A stretch of 64,000 bases of DNA. Origin: Astropecten irregularis. Its lineage: Eukaryota > Echinodermata > Asteroidea > Paxillosida > Astropectinidae. The notes under the pieces were generated by a model that searched no databases, was not told the origin of the DNA, and worked only from the letters and a program-made list of their open reading frames with translations. Both the position numbers and the translations under genes were made by a program. Shown one piece after another: positions 22,310-36,076 of this stretch (positions are counted from its first letter, which is position 1; every line of letters begins with the position of its first letter). Location of the stretch: NCBI GenBank assembly GCA_963971285.1, contig OZ020244.1:5828001-5892000 (forward strand), in the 5' to 3' direction.

Positions 22310-22670
22310 GATGCAAAAGTGTGGGGGAAGATCCGAGTGCGGGGTCCAAGTATCCGAGGGATTCTTCGAACTGACTGCCGCAGGAGGTTCCAGCAGTGGA
22401 CTTCACCAACGACCCCGCCGTGCCACAAGGCCGAGGCCTTCGCACCGAGTGGCACGGGCCGTTTTGGCCGCAGACTCCGAGAAACGGCCGCCTCTGAGTA
22501 GCGTTGCGGCAGCGAGAGGTACGCTGTGGCAGACGGCCCAGATTTTGGCTGCGTTAACCACGGCCCTTTTTGGCCACATGGCACATGAGTCCGAGAAACT
22601 GCCTCGTGTAAGGCGGCAGGGAAAGGTCTGCCATGGCGACCGGCGGAGGACTCTCGCTCCAAGAGGTAGT
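22310..22670 (+). repeat. GC-rich module 13 (361-bp class)
   Basis: Marker TTCGAACTGACTG (others TTCGACCTGACTG), shared only with 45435 and 63128. Confidence 0.9.
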
Positions 22671-24550
22671 ATGGCGACAGTTATTATTTGTTTTATGTAA
22701 AACACCGGACTATGAGGAGAGTTACTATTTGATTTATGTAAAACGCCACAATATGACCACAGTTAATATTTGATTTAGGTAAAACACCGGTATATAAGGA
22801 GAGATACTATCTGATTCATGTAAAACGCCGCAATATGAACACCGGAATGTAAGGAGAGTTACTACTTGTATCTCATTCATATAAATCACCAAAATATGAC
22901 GACAGGTACTATTTTACTCAAGTAAAACACCGGAATATGATGACAGTTACTATTTGTTTTAAGTAAACTTTTGTACTGCAATATGAGGAGAGTTACTATT
23001 TGATTCATGTAAAACACCACAATATGACGACAGCTACTATTTGATTCTTGTAAAACACCACAATATGACGACAGTTACTATTTGATTCATGTAAAGCACC
23101 GCAATTTGACTGCAGTTACTATTTTATTAATTTAAAAACGACGCAATATGATGACAGTTACTATTTTACTCATGTAACCATCGGAATATGACAACAGTTA
23201 CTATCTGATTCATATAAAACATCAGAATATGATGACAGTTACTCTACTATTAGATTCATGTAAAGCGCCGCAATATGATGACAGTTACTCTACTATTAGA
23301 TTCATGTAAAGCGCCGCAATATGATGACAGTTACTATCTGATTCGTGTAAGACACCGCAATATGATGGCAGTTACTATTTGATTCATGTAAAACGCCACA
23401 ATATGATGGCAGTTACTATTTGATTCATGTAAAACGCCGCAATATGGTGGCAGTTACTATTTGATTGATGTAAAGCACCGCAATTTGACTACAGTTACTA
23501 TTTTATTAATTTAAAAACGACGCAATATGATGGCAGTTACTATTTTACTCATGTAACCACCGGAATATGACAACAGTTACTATCTGATTCATATAAAACA
23601 TCAGAATATGATGACAGTTACTGTACTAGTTCATGTAAAGCGGCCAATATGATGACAGTTACTATTTTATTCATGGAAAACCCCGGAATATGACAACAGT
23701 TACTATCTGATTCATATAAAACATCAGAATATGATGACAGTTACTCTACTATTAGATTCATGTAAAGCGCCGCAATATGATGACAGTTACTATCTGATTC
23801 GTGTAAGACACCGCAATATGGTGGCAGTTACTATTTGATTCATGTAAAACGCCACAATATGATGGCAGTTACTATTTGATTCATGTAAAACGCCGCAATA
23901 TGGTGGCAGTTACTATTTGATTCATGTAAAGCACCGCAATTTGACTACAGTTACTATTTTATTAATTTAAAAACGACGCAATATGATGGCGGTTACTATT
24001 TTACTCATGTAAACACCGGAATATGACAACAGTTACTATCTGATTCATATAAAACATCAGAATATGATGACAGTTACTGTACTATTTGATTCATGTAAAA
24101 CGCCACAATATGACGACAGCTACTATTGATTCATGTAAAACACCACAATATGACGACAGCTACTATTCGATTCATGTAAAACACCACAATATGACGACAG
24201 CTACTATTTGATTCATGTAAAACACCGCAATAAAAACGACAGCTACTATTTGATTCATGTAAAACACCACAATATGACGACAGCTACTATTCGATTCATG
24301 TAAAACACCACAATATGACGACAGCTTCTATTTGATTCATGTAAAACACCGCAATAAAAACGACAGCTACTATTTGATTCATGTAAAACACCACAATATG
24401 ACGACAGCTACTATTCGATTCATGTAAAACACCACAATATGACGACAGCTACTATTTGATTCATGTAAAACGCCACAATATGAGGACGTTATTTGGTTAA
24501 TGGAAACACCGCAATGTGACGACGTTGCTATATGATTCATGTAAAACACC
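22671..24550 (+). repeat. 41-bp minisatellite array, 1880 bp class
   Basis: As 18646-20525, plus ACAGCTTCTATTTG near 24325, shared with the B copy near 47450. Confidence 0.93.
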
Positions 24551-24910
24551 GATGCAAAAGTGTGGGGGAGATCCGAGTGCGGGGTCCAAGTATCCGAGGG
24601 ATTCTTCGACCTGACTGCCGCAGGAGGTTCCAGCAGTGGACTTCACCAACGACCCCGCCGTGCCACAAGGCCGAGGCCTTCGCACCGAGTGGCACGGGCC
24701 GTTTTGGCCGCAGACTCCGAGAAACGGCCGCCTCTGAGTAGCGTTGCGGCAGCGAGAGGTACGCTGTGGCAGACGGCCCAGATTTTGGCTGCGTTAACCA
24801 CGGCCCTTTTTGGCCACATGGCACATGAGTCCGAGAAACTGCCTCGTGTAAGGCGGCAGGGAAAGGTCTGCCATGGCGACCGGCGGAGGACTCTCGCTCC
24901 AAGAGGTAGT
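24551..24910 (+). repeat. GC-rich module 14 (360-bp class)
   Basis: Mosaic: the 360-class 5' end with GGCCGCCTCTG of the 361 class. Same in 47676. Confidence 0.9.
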
Positions 24911-26380
24911 ATGGCGACAGTTATTATTTGTTTTATGTAAAACACCGGACTATGAGGAGAGTTACTATTTGATTTATGTAAAACGCCACAATATGACCAC
25001 AGTTAATATTTGATTTAGGTAAAACACCGGTATATAAGGAGAGATACTATCTGATTCATGTAAAACGCCGCAATATGAACACCGGAATGTAAGGAGAGTT
25101 ACTACTTGTATCTCATTCAAATAAATCACCAAAATATGACGACAGGTACTATTTTACTCAAGTAAAACACCGGAATATGATGACAGTTACTATTTGTTTT
25201 AAGTAAACTTTTGTACTGCAATATGAGGAGAGTTACTATTCGATTCATGTAAAACACCACAATATGACGACAGCTACTATTTGATTCTTGTAAAACACCA
25301 CAATATGACGACATTTACTATTTGATTCATGTAAAGCACCGCAATTTGACTACAGTTACTATTTTATTAATTTAAAAACGACGCAATATGATGACAGTTA
25401 CTATTTTACTCATGTAACCATCGGAATATGACAACAGTTACTATCTGATTCATATAAAACATCAGAATATGATGACAGTTACTCTACTATTAGATTCATG
25501 TAAAGCGCCGCAATATGATGACAGTTACTATCTGATTCGTGTAAGACACCGCAATATGATGGCAGTTACTATTTGATTCATGTAAAACGCCACAATATGA
25601 TGGCAGTTACTATTTGATTCATGTAAAACGCCGCAATATGGTGGCAGTTACTATTTGATTCATGTAAAGTACCGCAATTTGACTACAGTTACTATTTTAT
25701 TAATTTAAAAACGACGCAATATGATGGCAGTTACTATTTTACTCATGTAACCACCGGAATATGACAACAGTTACTATCTGATTCATATAAAACATCAGAA
25801 TATGATGACAGTTACTGTACTAGTTCATGTAAAGCGGCCAATATGATGACAGTTACTATTTTATTCATGGAAAACCCCGGAATATGACAACAGTTACTAT
25901 CTGATTCATATAAAACACCAGAATATGATGACAGTTACTGTACTATTTGATTCATGTAAAACGCCGCAATATGGTGGCAGTTACTATTTGATTCATGTAA
26001 AGCACCGCAATTTGACTACAGTTACTATTTTATTAATTTAAAAACGACGCAATATGATGGCAGTTACTATTTTACTCATGTAACCACCGGAATATGACAA
26101 CAGTTACTATCTGATTCATATAAAACATCAGAATATGATGACAGTTACTGTACTAGTTCATGTAAAGCGGCCAATATGATGACAGTTACTATTTTATTCA
26201 TGGAAAACCCCGGAATATGACAACAGTTACTATCTGATTCATATAAAACACCAGAATATGATGACAGTTACTGTACTATTTGATTCATGTAAAACGCCAC
26301 AATATGATGGCAGTTACTATTTGATTCATGTAAAACGCCACAATATGATGACAGTTACTATTTTATTCATGGAAAACACT
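24911..26380 (+). repeat. 41-bp minisatellite array, 1470 bp class
   Basis: Matches 5735-7204 at +19,176 and leads into a type I composite. Confidence 0.93.
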
Positions 26381-26515
26381 GATGCAAAAAGGGGGAAAAA
26401 TCCGAGTGCGGGGTCCGAGGGTTTCTTACACCCGACGGTCGCAGAGGGGTAAAGCAGTGGGGTCAAGGACCCGCCGTGCCGCACGACCGAGGCCTTCGCA
26501 GCGAATTTTTTTTTT
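26381..26515 (+). repeat. Truncated GC module with T10 end
   Basis: T run at 26506-26515. Confidence 0.8.
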
Positions 26516-26906
26516 AAATCTTTAAGTATACGCCGTAACTTGAACATTTCCAATTAGGAAATTTAACAGGTATAAAAAACACTCACACATAGAATCACGG
26601 AGACAGGCTTAATATTAAACTGTTCCTCCTGACATTTCAAACGAGAAATAAAAAGATGCAAAAGTTAAGCAGACCGTCAGGTGTTCAGGGGCACGCGATT
26701 TACCGGGATACTTTCAACCAGCTTACCGGCTCCCATATAGTACCCATAGGCTTACTGGCAAGCCGACTACTGCATATCCTCCCCACCATTGAGACCTTAG
26801 CCTGACATGCAAAGCTCTGAAGGACTAAGAGGGAGAAACAAGGCGGCCCCTGGACCATCGCGGTGCCAGGGTCCGCACATGCCATGTTCCATTCATTATC
26901 AGAGAG

Positions 26907-26985
26907 TCAGGATCGGAGAATCGAACCCAGGCTGCCGGAAGTCTGAGCGGTGGTACCATCGCTTATCCCACCGAGCCAGAAGCGT
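26907..26985 (-). pseudogene. tRNA-like element 1 (degenerate)
   Basis: Third copy; sequence as at 7731-7809. Confidence 0.5.
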
Positions 26986-27061
26986 TGGTGACAACCCGGC
27001 AGTTTCTAAAACTATTTATACCAGACAATTGACAGGAGAAAAACATTAAACAAAATTACTG

Positions 27062-27133
27062 AGAGCACATCGGGGCTCGAACCCGGGCCAAGTAATTCAA
27101 AGTCCCTTTCCCTAACCACTCGGCCACATCACA
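27062..27133 (-). pseudogene. tRNA-Ser/Leu-like element (type I)
   Basis: Type I form, with TTAGGGAAAGGG before the anticodon arm. Confidence 0.6.
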
Positions 27134-27226
27134 TGTATTGACGGTGTCATGGAATGTAGCAATGAAGTGATTGTCGATACCCTATTGGCTTAAAATCACT
27201 CGAGCGTGTTATGAACTGTCTCCGTA

Positions 27227-27550
27227 GTCATGTATAACCCGCTATGGAATCACCTAATCCAAGTCCTAATCCAAGACTTTGTAGCAACATTTTCAAAACT
27301 TTAGGGCAAAGTGCTTGCCACCTGGTCTTGCCAGAGGTCACGGAGACGTCTCTCCTTGGTGAGAGCGTAAGCCATTTTATGTTGGAGACGTCTCCGCCAT
27401 TGGCGGAGACACTTCCCCGACACTCATTACATTCACCAATATTGAACAGACACTTCTTATACAAGTATTTTCTAAGCCCTGTGTGGGATGTCTTTAAAAA
27501 CAATAGATGCCGAACCCGGTAACCAGAGTTTAGACTTTCACATAGAAACT
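27227..27550 (+). repeat. Leader segment, type I
   Basis: Starts super-repeat B. The hairpin lies at 27390-27410. Confidence 0.8.
27390..27410. other. Leader hairpin (type I leader)
   Basis: Perfect 9-bp arms, unchanged from 164-184. Confidence 0.75.
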
Positions 27551-27684
27551 GATCCATGTAAAACACCGAAAGATGAAGGCAGTTACTATTTGATTCATGT
27601 AAAACGCCACAACATGAGGACGTTATTTGGTTAATGGAAACATCGCAATGTGACGACGTTGCTATATGATTCATGTAAAACACC
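27551..27684 (+). repeat. Monomer bridge between leader and GC module
   Basis: Same three-monomer bridge. Confidence 0.85.
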
Positions 27685-28036
27685 GATGCAAAAGTGGGCG
27701 AAAAACCGAGTGCGGGGTCCAAGTATCCGAGGGATTCTTCGACAAGACAGCCACAGGAGGTTCCAGCAGTGGGCTTCACCAAGGACCCCGCCGTGCCGCA
27801 AGGCCGAGGCCTTCGCACCGAGTGGCACGGGCCGTTTTGGCCGCAGACTCCGAGAAACGGCCACCTCCGAGTAGCGTTCCGGCAGCGAGAGGTACGCTGT
27901 GGCAGACGGCCCAGATTTTCGCTGCATTAACCACGGCCCTTTTTGGCCACAAGAGTCCGAGAAACTGCCTCGTGTAAGGCGGCAGGGAAAGGTCTGCCAT
28001 GGCGACCGGCGGAGGACTCTCGCCCCAAGAGTTAGT
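27685..28036 (+). repeat. GC-rich module 15 (352-bp class)
   Basis: Marker GATTTTCGCTG (others GATTTTGGCTG), shared with 50810. Confidence 0.9.
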
Positions 28037-29524
28037 ATGGCGACAGTTATTATTTGTTTTATGTAAAACACCGGACTATGAGGAGAGTTACTATTTGATT
28101 CATGTAAAACACCACAATATGACGACAGCTGCTATTTGATTCATGTAAAACACCACAATATGACGACAGCTACTATTCGATTCATGTAAAACACCACAAT
28201 ATGACGACAGCTACTATTTGATTCATGTAAAACACCGCAATAAAAACGACAGCTACTATCTGATTCATGTAAAACACCGCAATAAAAACGACAGCTACTA
28301 TTCGATTCATGTAAAACACCACAATATGATGGCAGTTACTATCTGATTTGTGTAAGACACCGCAATATGATGGCAGTTACTATCTGATTTGTGTAAGACA
28401 CCGCAATATGATGGCAGTTACTATTTGATTCATGTAAAACGCCACAATATGATGACAGTTACTATTTGATTCTTGTAAAACACCACAATATGACGACATT
28501 TACTATTTGATTCATGTAAAGCACCGCAATTTGACTACAGTTACTATTTTATTAATTTAAAAACGACGCAATATGATGACAGTTACTATTTTACTCATGT
28601 AACCATCGGAATATGACAACAGTTACTATCTGATTCATATAAAACATCAGAATATGATGACAGTTACTCTACTATTAGATTCATGTAAAGCGCCGCAATA
28701 TGATGACAGTTACTATCTGATTCGTGTAAGACACCGCAATATGATGGCAGATACTATTTGATTCATGTAAAACGCCACAATATGATAGCAGTTACTATTT
28801 GATTCATGTAAAACGCCGCAATATGGTGGCAGTTACTATTTGATTCATGTAAAGTACCGCAATTTGACTACAGTTACTATTTTATTAATTTAAAAACGAC
28901 GCAATATGATGGCAGTTACTATTTTACTCATGTAACCACCGGAATATGACAACAGTTACTATCTGATTCATATAAAACATCAGAATATGATGACAGTTAC
29001 TGTACTAGTTCATGTAAAGCGGCCAATATGATGACAGTTACTATTTTATTCATGGAAAACCCCGGAATATGACAACAGTTACTATCTGATTCATATAAAA
29101 CACCAGAATATGATGACAGTTACTGTACTATTTGATTCATGTAAAACGCCGCAATATGGTGGCAGTTACTATTTGATTCATGTAAAGCACCGCAATTTGA
29201 CTACAGTTACTATTTTATTAATTTAAAAACGACGCAATATGATGGCAGTTACTATTTTACTCATGTAACCACCGGAATATGACAACAGTTACTATCTGAT
29301 TCATATAAAACATCAGAATATGATGACAGTTACTGTACTAGTTCATGTAAAGCGGCCAATATGATGACAGTTACTATTTTATTCATGGAAAACCCCGGAA
29401 TATGACAACAGTTACTATCTGATTCATATAAAACACCAGAATATGATGACAGTTACTGTACTATTTGATTCATGTAAAACGCCACAATATGATGGCAGTT
29501 ACTATTTGATTCATGGAAAACACT
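28037..29524 (+). repeat. 41-bp minisatellite array, 1488 bp class
   Basis: Matches 8861-10348, with ATGATAGCAG as a B and C marker near 28785. Confidence 0.93.
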
Positions 29525-29658
29525 GATGCAAAAAGGGGGAAAAATCCGAGTGCGGGGTCCGAGGGTTTCTTACACCCGACGGTCGCAGAGGGGTCAAGCA
29601 GTGGGGTCAAGGACCCGCCGTGCCGCACGACCGAGGCCTTCGCAGCGAATTTTTTTTT
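29525..29658 (+). repeat. Truncated GC module with T9 end
   Basis: T run at 29650-29658. Confidence 0.8.
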
Positions 29659-30049
29659 AAATCTTTAAGTGTACGCCGTAACTTGAACATTTCCAATTAG
29701 GAATTTTAACAGGTATAAAAAACACTCACACATAGAATCACGGAGACAGGCTTAATATTAAACTGTTCCTCCTGACATTTCAAACGAGAAATAAAAAGAT
29801 GCAAAAGTTAAGCAGACCGTCAGGTGTTCAGGGGCACGCGATTTACCGGGATACTTTCAACCAGCTTACCGGCTCCCATATAGTACCCATAGGCTTACTG
29901 GCAAGCCGACTACTGCATATCCTCCCCACCATTGAGACCTTAGCCTGACATGCAAAGCTCTGAAGGACTAAGAGGGAGAAACAAGGCGGCCCCTGGACCA
30001 TCGCGGTGCCAGGGTCCGCACATGCCATGTTCCATTCATTATCAGAGAG

Positions 30050-30128
30050 TCAGGATCGGAGAATCGAACCCAGGCTGCCGGAAGTCTGAGCGGTGGTACC
30101 ATCGCTTATCCCACCGAGCCAGAAGCGT
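30050..30128 (-). pseudogene. tRNA-like element 1 (degenerate)
   Basis: Fourth copy, in a type II composite. Confidence 0.5.
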
Positions 30129-30204
30129 TGGTGACAACCCGGCAGTTTCTAAAACTATTTATACCAGACAATTGACAGGAGAAAAACATTAAACAAAATT
30201 ACTG

Positions 30205-30276
30205 AGAGCACATCGGGGCTCGAACCCGGGCCAAGTAATTCAAAGTCCCTTCCCCTAACCACTCGGCCACATCACA
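30205..30276 (-). pseudogene. tRNA-Ser/Leu-like element (type II)
   Basis: Type II form, as at 11029-11100. Confidence 0.6.
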
Positions 30277-30532
30277 TGTATTGACGGTGTCATGGAATGT
30301 AGCAATGAAGTGATTGTCGATACCCTATTGGCTTAAAATCACTCGAGCGTGTTATGAACAGTCTCCGTAGTCATGTATAACCCGCTATGGAATCACCTAA
30401 TCCAAGTCCTAATCCAAGACTTTGTAGCAACATTTTCAAAACTTTAGGGCAAAGTGCTTGCCACCTGGTCTTGCCAGAGGTCGCGGAGACGTCTCTCCTT
30501 GGTGAGAGCGTAAGCCATTTTATGTTGGAGAC

Positions 30533-30553
30533 GTCTCCGCCATTGGCGGAGAC
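30533..30553. other. Leader hairpin (type II leader)
   Basis: Arms unchanged. Confidence 0.75.
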
Positions 30554-30693
30554 ACTTCCCCGACACTCATTACATTCACCAATATTGAACAGACACTTCT
30601 TATACAAGTATTTTCTAAGCCCTGTGTGGGATGTCTTTAAAAACAATGGATGCCGAACCCGGTAACCAGAGTTTAGACTTTCACATAGAAACT

Positions 30694-30827
30694 GATCCAT
30701 GTAAAACACCGAAAGATGAAGGCAGTTACTATTTGATTCATGTAAAACGCCACAACATGAGGACGTTATTTGGTTAATGGAAACATCGCAATGTGACGAC
30801 GTTGCTATATGATTCATGTAAAACACC
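30694..30827 (+). repeat. Monomer bridge between leader and GC module
   Basis: Same three-monomer bridge. Confidence 0.85.
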
Positions 30828-31182
30828 GATGCAAAAGTGTGGGGGAAGATCCGAGTGCGGGGATCCAAGTTTCCGAGGGATTCTTCGACCCGACAGCCAC
30901 AGGAGGTTCCAGCAGTGGGCTTCACCAAGGACCCCGCCGTGCCGCAAGGCCGAGGCCTTCGCACCGAGTGGCACGGGCCGTTTTGGCCGCAGACTCCGAG
31001 AAACGGCCACCTCCGAGTAGCGTTCCGGCAGCGAGAGGTACGCTGTGGCAGACGGCCCAGATTTTGGCTGCATTAACCACGGCCCTTTTTGGCCACAAGA
31101 GTCCGAGAAACTGCCTCGTGTAAGGCGGCAGGGAAAGGTCTGCCATGGCGACCGGCGGAGGACTCTCGCTCCAAGAGGTAGT
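30828..31182 (+). repeat. GC-rich module 16 (355-bp class)
   Basis: Matches module 6, including GGGGATCCAAGTTTCC. Confidence 0.9.
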
Positions 31183-32244
31183 ATGGCGACAGTTATTATT
31201 TGTTTTATGTAAAACACCGGACTATGAGGAGAGTTACTATTTGATTTATGTAAAACGCCACAATATGACCACAGTTACTATTTGATTCATGTAAAACACC
31301 ACAATATGACGACAGCTACTATTTGATTCATGCAAAACACCACAATATGACGACAGCTACTATTCGATTCATGTAAAACACCACAATATGACGACAGCTA
31401 CTATTTGATTCATGTAAAACACCGCAATAAAAACGACAGCTACTATCTGATTCATGTAAAACACCAGAATATGACGACAGCTACTATTCGATTCATGTAA
31501 AACACCACAATATGATGGCAGTTACTATCTGATTCGTGTAAGACACCGCAATAATGATGGCAGTAACTATTTGATTCATGTAAAACGCCACAATATGATG
31601 ACAGTTTCTATTTGATTCATGTAAAACGCCGCAATATGGTGGCAGTTACTATTTGATTCATGTAAAGCACCGCAATTTGACTACAGTTACTATTTTATTA
31701 ATTTAAAAACGACGCAATATGATGGCGGTTACTATTTTACTCATGTAAACACCGGAATATGACAACAGTTACTATCTGATTCATATAAAACATCAGAATA
31801 TGATGACAGTTACTGTACTATTTGATTCATGTAAAACGCCACAATATGACGACAGCTACTATTGATTCATGTAAAACACCACAATATGACGACAGCTACT
31901 ATTCGATTCATGTAAAACACCACAATATGACGACAGCTACTATTTGATTCATGTAAAACACCACAATATGACGACAGCTACTATTCGATTCATGTAAAAC
32001 ACCACAATATGACGACAGCTACTATTTGATTCATGTAAAACACCGCAATAAAAACGACAGCTACTATTTGATTCATGTAAAACACCACAATATGACGACA
32101 GCTACTATTCGATTCATGTAAAACACCACAATATGACGACAGCTACTATTTGATTCATGTAAAACGCCACAATATGAGGACGTTATTTGGTTAATGGAAA
32201 CACCGCAATGTGACGACGTTGCTATATGATTCATGTAAAACACC
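31183..32244 (+). repeat. 41-bp minisatellite array, 1062 bp class
   Basis: Matches 12007-13068. The C equivalent has lost 83 bp. Confidence 0.93.
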
Positions 32245-32605
32245 GATGCAAAAGTGTGGGGGAAGATCCGAGTGCGGGGTCCAAGTATCCGAGGGATTCT
32301 TCGACCTGACTGCCGCAGGAGGTTCCAGCAGTGGACTTCACCAACGACCCCGCCGTGCCACAAGGCCGAGGCCTTCGCACCGAGTGGCACGGGCCGTTTT
32401 GGCCGCAGACTCCGAGAAACGGCCGCCTCTGAGTAGCGTTGCGGCAGCGAGAGGTACGCTGTGGCAGACGGCCCAGATTTTGGCTGCGTTAACCACGGCC
32501 CTTTTTGGCCACATGGCACATGAGTCCGAGAAACTGCCTCGTGTAAGTCGGCAGGGAAAGGTCTGCCATGGCGACCGGCGGAGGACTCTCGCTCCAAGAG
32601 GTAGT
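32245..32605 (+). repeat. GC-rich module 17 (361-bp class)
   Basis: Carries GTGTAAGTCGGCAGG. Confidence 0.9.
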
Positions 32606-33132
32606 ATGGCGACAGTTATTATTTGTTTTATGTAAAACACCGGACTATGAGGAGAGTTACTATTTGATTTATGTAAAACGCCACAATATGACCACAGTTA
32701 CTATTTGATTCATGTAAAACACCACAATATGATGACAGTTACTATTTGATTCATGTAAAACGCCGCAATATGGTGGCAGTTACTATTTGATTCATGTAAA
32801 GCACCGCAATTTGACTACAGTTACTATTTTATTAATTTAAAAACGACGCAATATGATGGCAGTTACTATTTTACTCATGTAACCACCGGAATATGACAAC
32901 AGTTACTATCTGATTCATATAAAACATCAGAATATGATGACAGTTACTGTACTATTTGATTCATGTAAAACACCACAATATGACGACAGCTACTATTCGA
33001 TTCATGTAAAACACCACAATATGACGACAGCTACTATTTGATTCATGTAAAACGCCACAATATGAGGACGTTATTTGGTTAATGGAAACACCGCAATGTG
33101 ACGACGTTGCTATATGATTCATGTAAAACACC
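32606..33132 (+). repeat. 41-bp minisatellite array, 527 bp class
   Basis: Joins modules 17 and 18. Confidence 0.93.
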
Positions 33133-33492
33133 GATGCAAAAGTGTGGGGGAGATCCGAGTGCGGGGTCCAAGTATCCGAGGGATTCTTCGACCTGACTGC
33201 CGCAGGAGGTTCCAGCAGTGGACTTCACCAACGACCCCGCCGTGCCACAAGGCCGAGGCCTTCGCACCGAGTGGCACGGGCCGTTTTGGCCGCAGACTCC
33301 GAGAAACGGCCACCTCTGAGTAGCGTTGCGGCAGCGAGAGGTACGCTGTGGCAGACGGCCCAGATTTTGGCTGCGTTAACCACGGCCCTTTTTGGCCACA
33401 TGGCACATGAGTCCGAGAAACTGCCTCGTGTAAGGCGGCAGGGAAAGGTCTGCCATGGCGACCGGCGGATGACTCTCGCTCCAAGAGGTAGT
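33133..33492 (+). repeat. GC-rich module 18 (360-bp class)
   Basis: Carries GGCGGATGACTC, with the following monomer intact, unlike its A equivalent at 13957. Confidence 0.9.
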
Positions 33493-34828
33493 ATGGCGAC
33501 AGTTATTATTTGTTTTATGTAAAACACCGGACTATGAGGAGAGTTACTATTTGATTTATGTAAAACGCCACAATATGACCACAGTTAATATTTGATTTAG
33601 GTAAAACACCGGTATATAAGGAGAGATACTATCTGATTCATGTAAAACGCCGCAATATGAACACCGGAATGTAAGGAGAGTTACTACTTGTATCTCATTC
33701 ATATAAATCACCAAAATATGACGACAGGTACTATTTTACTCAAGTAAAACACCGGAATATGATGACAGTTACTATTTGTTTTAAGTAAACTTTTGTACTG
33801 CAATATGAGGAGAGTTACTATTCGATTCATGTAAAACACCACAATATGACGACAGCTACTATTTGATTCTTGTAAAACACCACAATATGACGACATTTAC
33901 TATTTGATTCATGTAAAGCACCGCAATTTGACTACAGTTACTATTTTATTAATTTAAAAACGACGCAATATGATGACAGTTACTATTTTACTCATGTAAC
34001 CATCGGAATATGACAACAGTTACTATCTGATTCATATAAAACATCAGAATATGATGACAGTTACTCTACTATTAGATTCATGTAAAGCGCCGCAATATGA
34101 TGACAGTTACTATCTGATTCGTGTAAGACACCGCAATATGATGGCAGTTACTATTTGATTCATGTAAAACGCCACAATATGATGGCAGTTACTATTTGAT
34201 TCATGTAAAACGCCGCAATATGGTGGCAGTTACTATTTGATTCATGTAAAGCACCGCAATTTGACTACAGTTACTATTTTATTAATTTAAAAACGAGGCA
34301 ATATGATGGCAGTTACTATTTTACTCATGTAACCACCGGAATATGACAACAGTTACTATCTGATTCATATAAAACATCAGAATATGATGACAGTTACTGT
34401 ACTATTTGATTCATGTAAAACGCCACAATATGACGACAGCTACTATTGATTCATGTAAAACACCACAATATGACGACAGCTACTATTCGATTCATGTAAA
34501 ACACCACAATATGACGACAGCTACTATTTGATTCATGTAAAACACCACAATATGACGACAGCTACTATTCGATTCATGTAAAACACCACAATATGACGAC
34601 AGCTACTATTTGATTCATGTAAAACACCGCAATAAAAACGACAGCTACTATTTGATTCATGTAAAACACCACAATATGACGACAGCTACTATTCGATTCA
34701 TGTAAAACACCACAATATGACGACAGCTACTATTTGATTCATGTAAAACGCCACAATATGAGGACGTTATTTGGTTAATGGAAACACCGCAATGTGACGA
34801 CGTTGCTATATGATTCATGTAAAACACC
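33493..34828 (+). repeat. 41-bp minisatellite array, 1336 bp class
   Basis: Full-length form of 14317-15611; contains the TATA-like monomer and AACGAGGC. Confidence 0.93.
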
Positions 34829-35189
34829 GATGCAAAAGTGTGGGGGAAGATCCGAGTGCGGGGTCCAAGTATCCGAGGGATTCTTCGACCTGACTGCCGC
34901 AGGAGGTTCCAGCAGTGGACTTCACCAACGACCCCGCCGTGCCACAAGGCCGAGGCCTTCGCACCGAGTGGCACGGGCCGTTTTGGCCGCAGACTCCGAG
35001 AAACGGCCGCCTCTGAGTAGCGTTGCGGCAGCGAGAGGTACGCTGTGGCAGACGGCCCAGATTTTGGCTGCGTTAACCACGGCCCTTTTTGGCCACATGG
35101 CACATGAGTCCGAGAAACTGCCTCGTGTAAGGCGGCAGGGAAAGGTCTGCCATGGCGACCGGCGGAGGACTCTCGCTCCAAGAGGTAGT
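34829..35189 (+). repeat. GC-rich module 19 (361-bp class)
   Basis: Common form of the 361 class; starts 2,584 bp after module 17. Confidence 0.9.
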
Positions 35190-35716
35190 ATGGCGACAGT
35201 TATTATTTGTTTTATGTAAAACACCGGACTATGAGGAGAGTTACTATTTGATTTATGTAAAACGCCACAATATGACCACAGTTACTATTTGATTCATGTA
35301 AAACACCACAATATGATGACAGTTACTATTTGATTCATGTAAAACGCCGCAATATGGTGGCAGTTACTATTTGATTCATGTAAAGCACCGCAATTTGACT
35401 ACAGTTACTATTTTATTAATTTAAAAACGACGCAATATGATGGCAGTTACTATTTTACTCATGTAACCACCGGAATATGACAACAGTTACTATCTGATTC
35501 ATATAAAACATCAGAATATGATGACAGTTACTGTACTATTTGATTCATGTAAAACACCACAATATGACGACAGCTACTATTCGATTCATGTAAAACACCA
35601 CAATATGACGACAGCTACTATTTGATTCATGTAAAACGCCACAATATGAGGACGTTATTTGGTTAATGGAAACACCGCAATGTGACGACGTTGCTATATG
35701 ATTCATGTAAAACACC
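35190..35716 (+). repeat. 41-bp minisatellite array, 527 bp class
   Basis: Joins modules 19 and 20. Confidence 0.93.
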
Positions 35717-36076
35717 GATGCAAAAGTGTGGGGGAGATCCGAGTGCGGGGTCCAAGTATCCGAGGGATTCTTCGACCTGACTGCCGCAGGAGGTTCCAGC
35801 AGAGGACTTCACCAACGACCCCGCCGTGCCACAAGGCCGAGGCCTTCGCACCGAGTGGCACGGGCCGTTTTGGCCGCAGACTCCGAGAAACGGCCACCTC
35901 TGAGTAGCGTTGCGGCAGCGAGAGGTACGCTGTGGCAGACGGCCCAGATTTTGGCTGCGTTAACCACGGCCCTTTTTGGCCACATGGCACATGAGTCCGA
36001 GAAACTGCCTCGTGTAAGGCGGCAGGAAAAGGTCTGCCATGGCGACCGGCGGATGACTCTCGCTCCAAGAGGTAGT
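35717..36076 (+). repeat. GC-rich module 20 (360-bp class)
   Basis: Carries AGCAGAGGAC, GGCAGGAAAAGG and GGCGGATGAC, like module 10. Confidence 0.9.

Larger units (their letters stand above)
8051..27226 (+). repeat. Super-repeat A (19,176 bp)
   Basis: It runs from one type I leader to the next. The order is leader, 352-bp module, 1488-bp array, composite with type II leader, 355-bp module, then eight more modules separated by arrays of 1062, 527, 1295, 527, 1425, 1880, 1423 and 1880 bp, then a 1470-bp array and a composite. Landmarks recur in the next copy at +19,176 up to about 14.3 kb, at +19,217 up to about 18.3 kb, and at +23,125 after that. Spot comparison shows only scattered single-base differences between copies over several kilobases. 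Confidence 0.9.
26381..27550 (+). repeat. Composite non-satellite segment, type I
   Basis: Matches 7205-8374 at +19,176. One difference is AAGTATACGCC in place of AAGTGTACGCC, just after the T run. Confidence 0.75.
29525..30693 (+). repeat. Composite non-satellite segment, type II
   Basis: Matches 10349-11517 at +19,176. Confidence 0.75.
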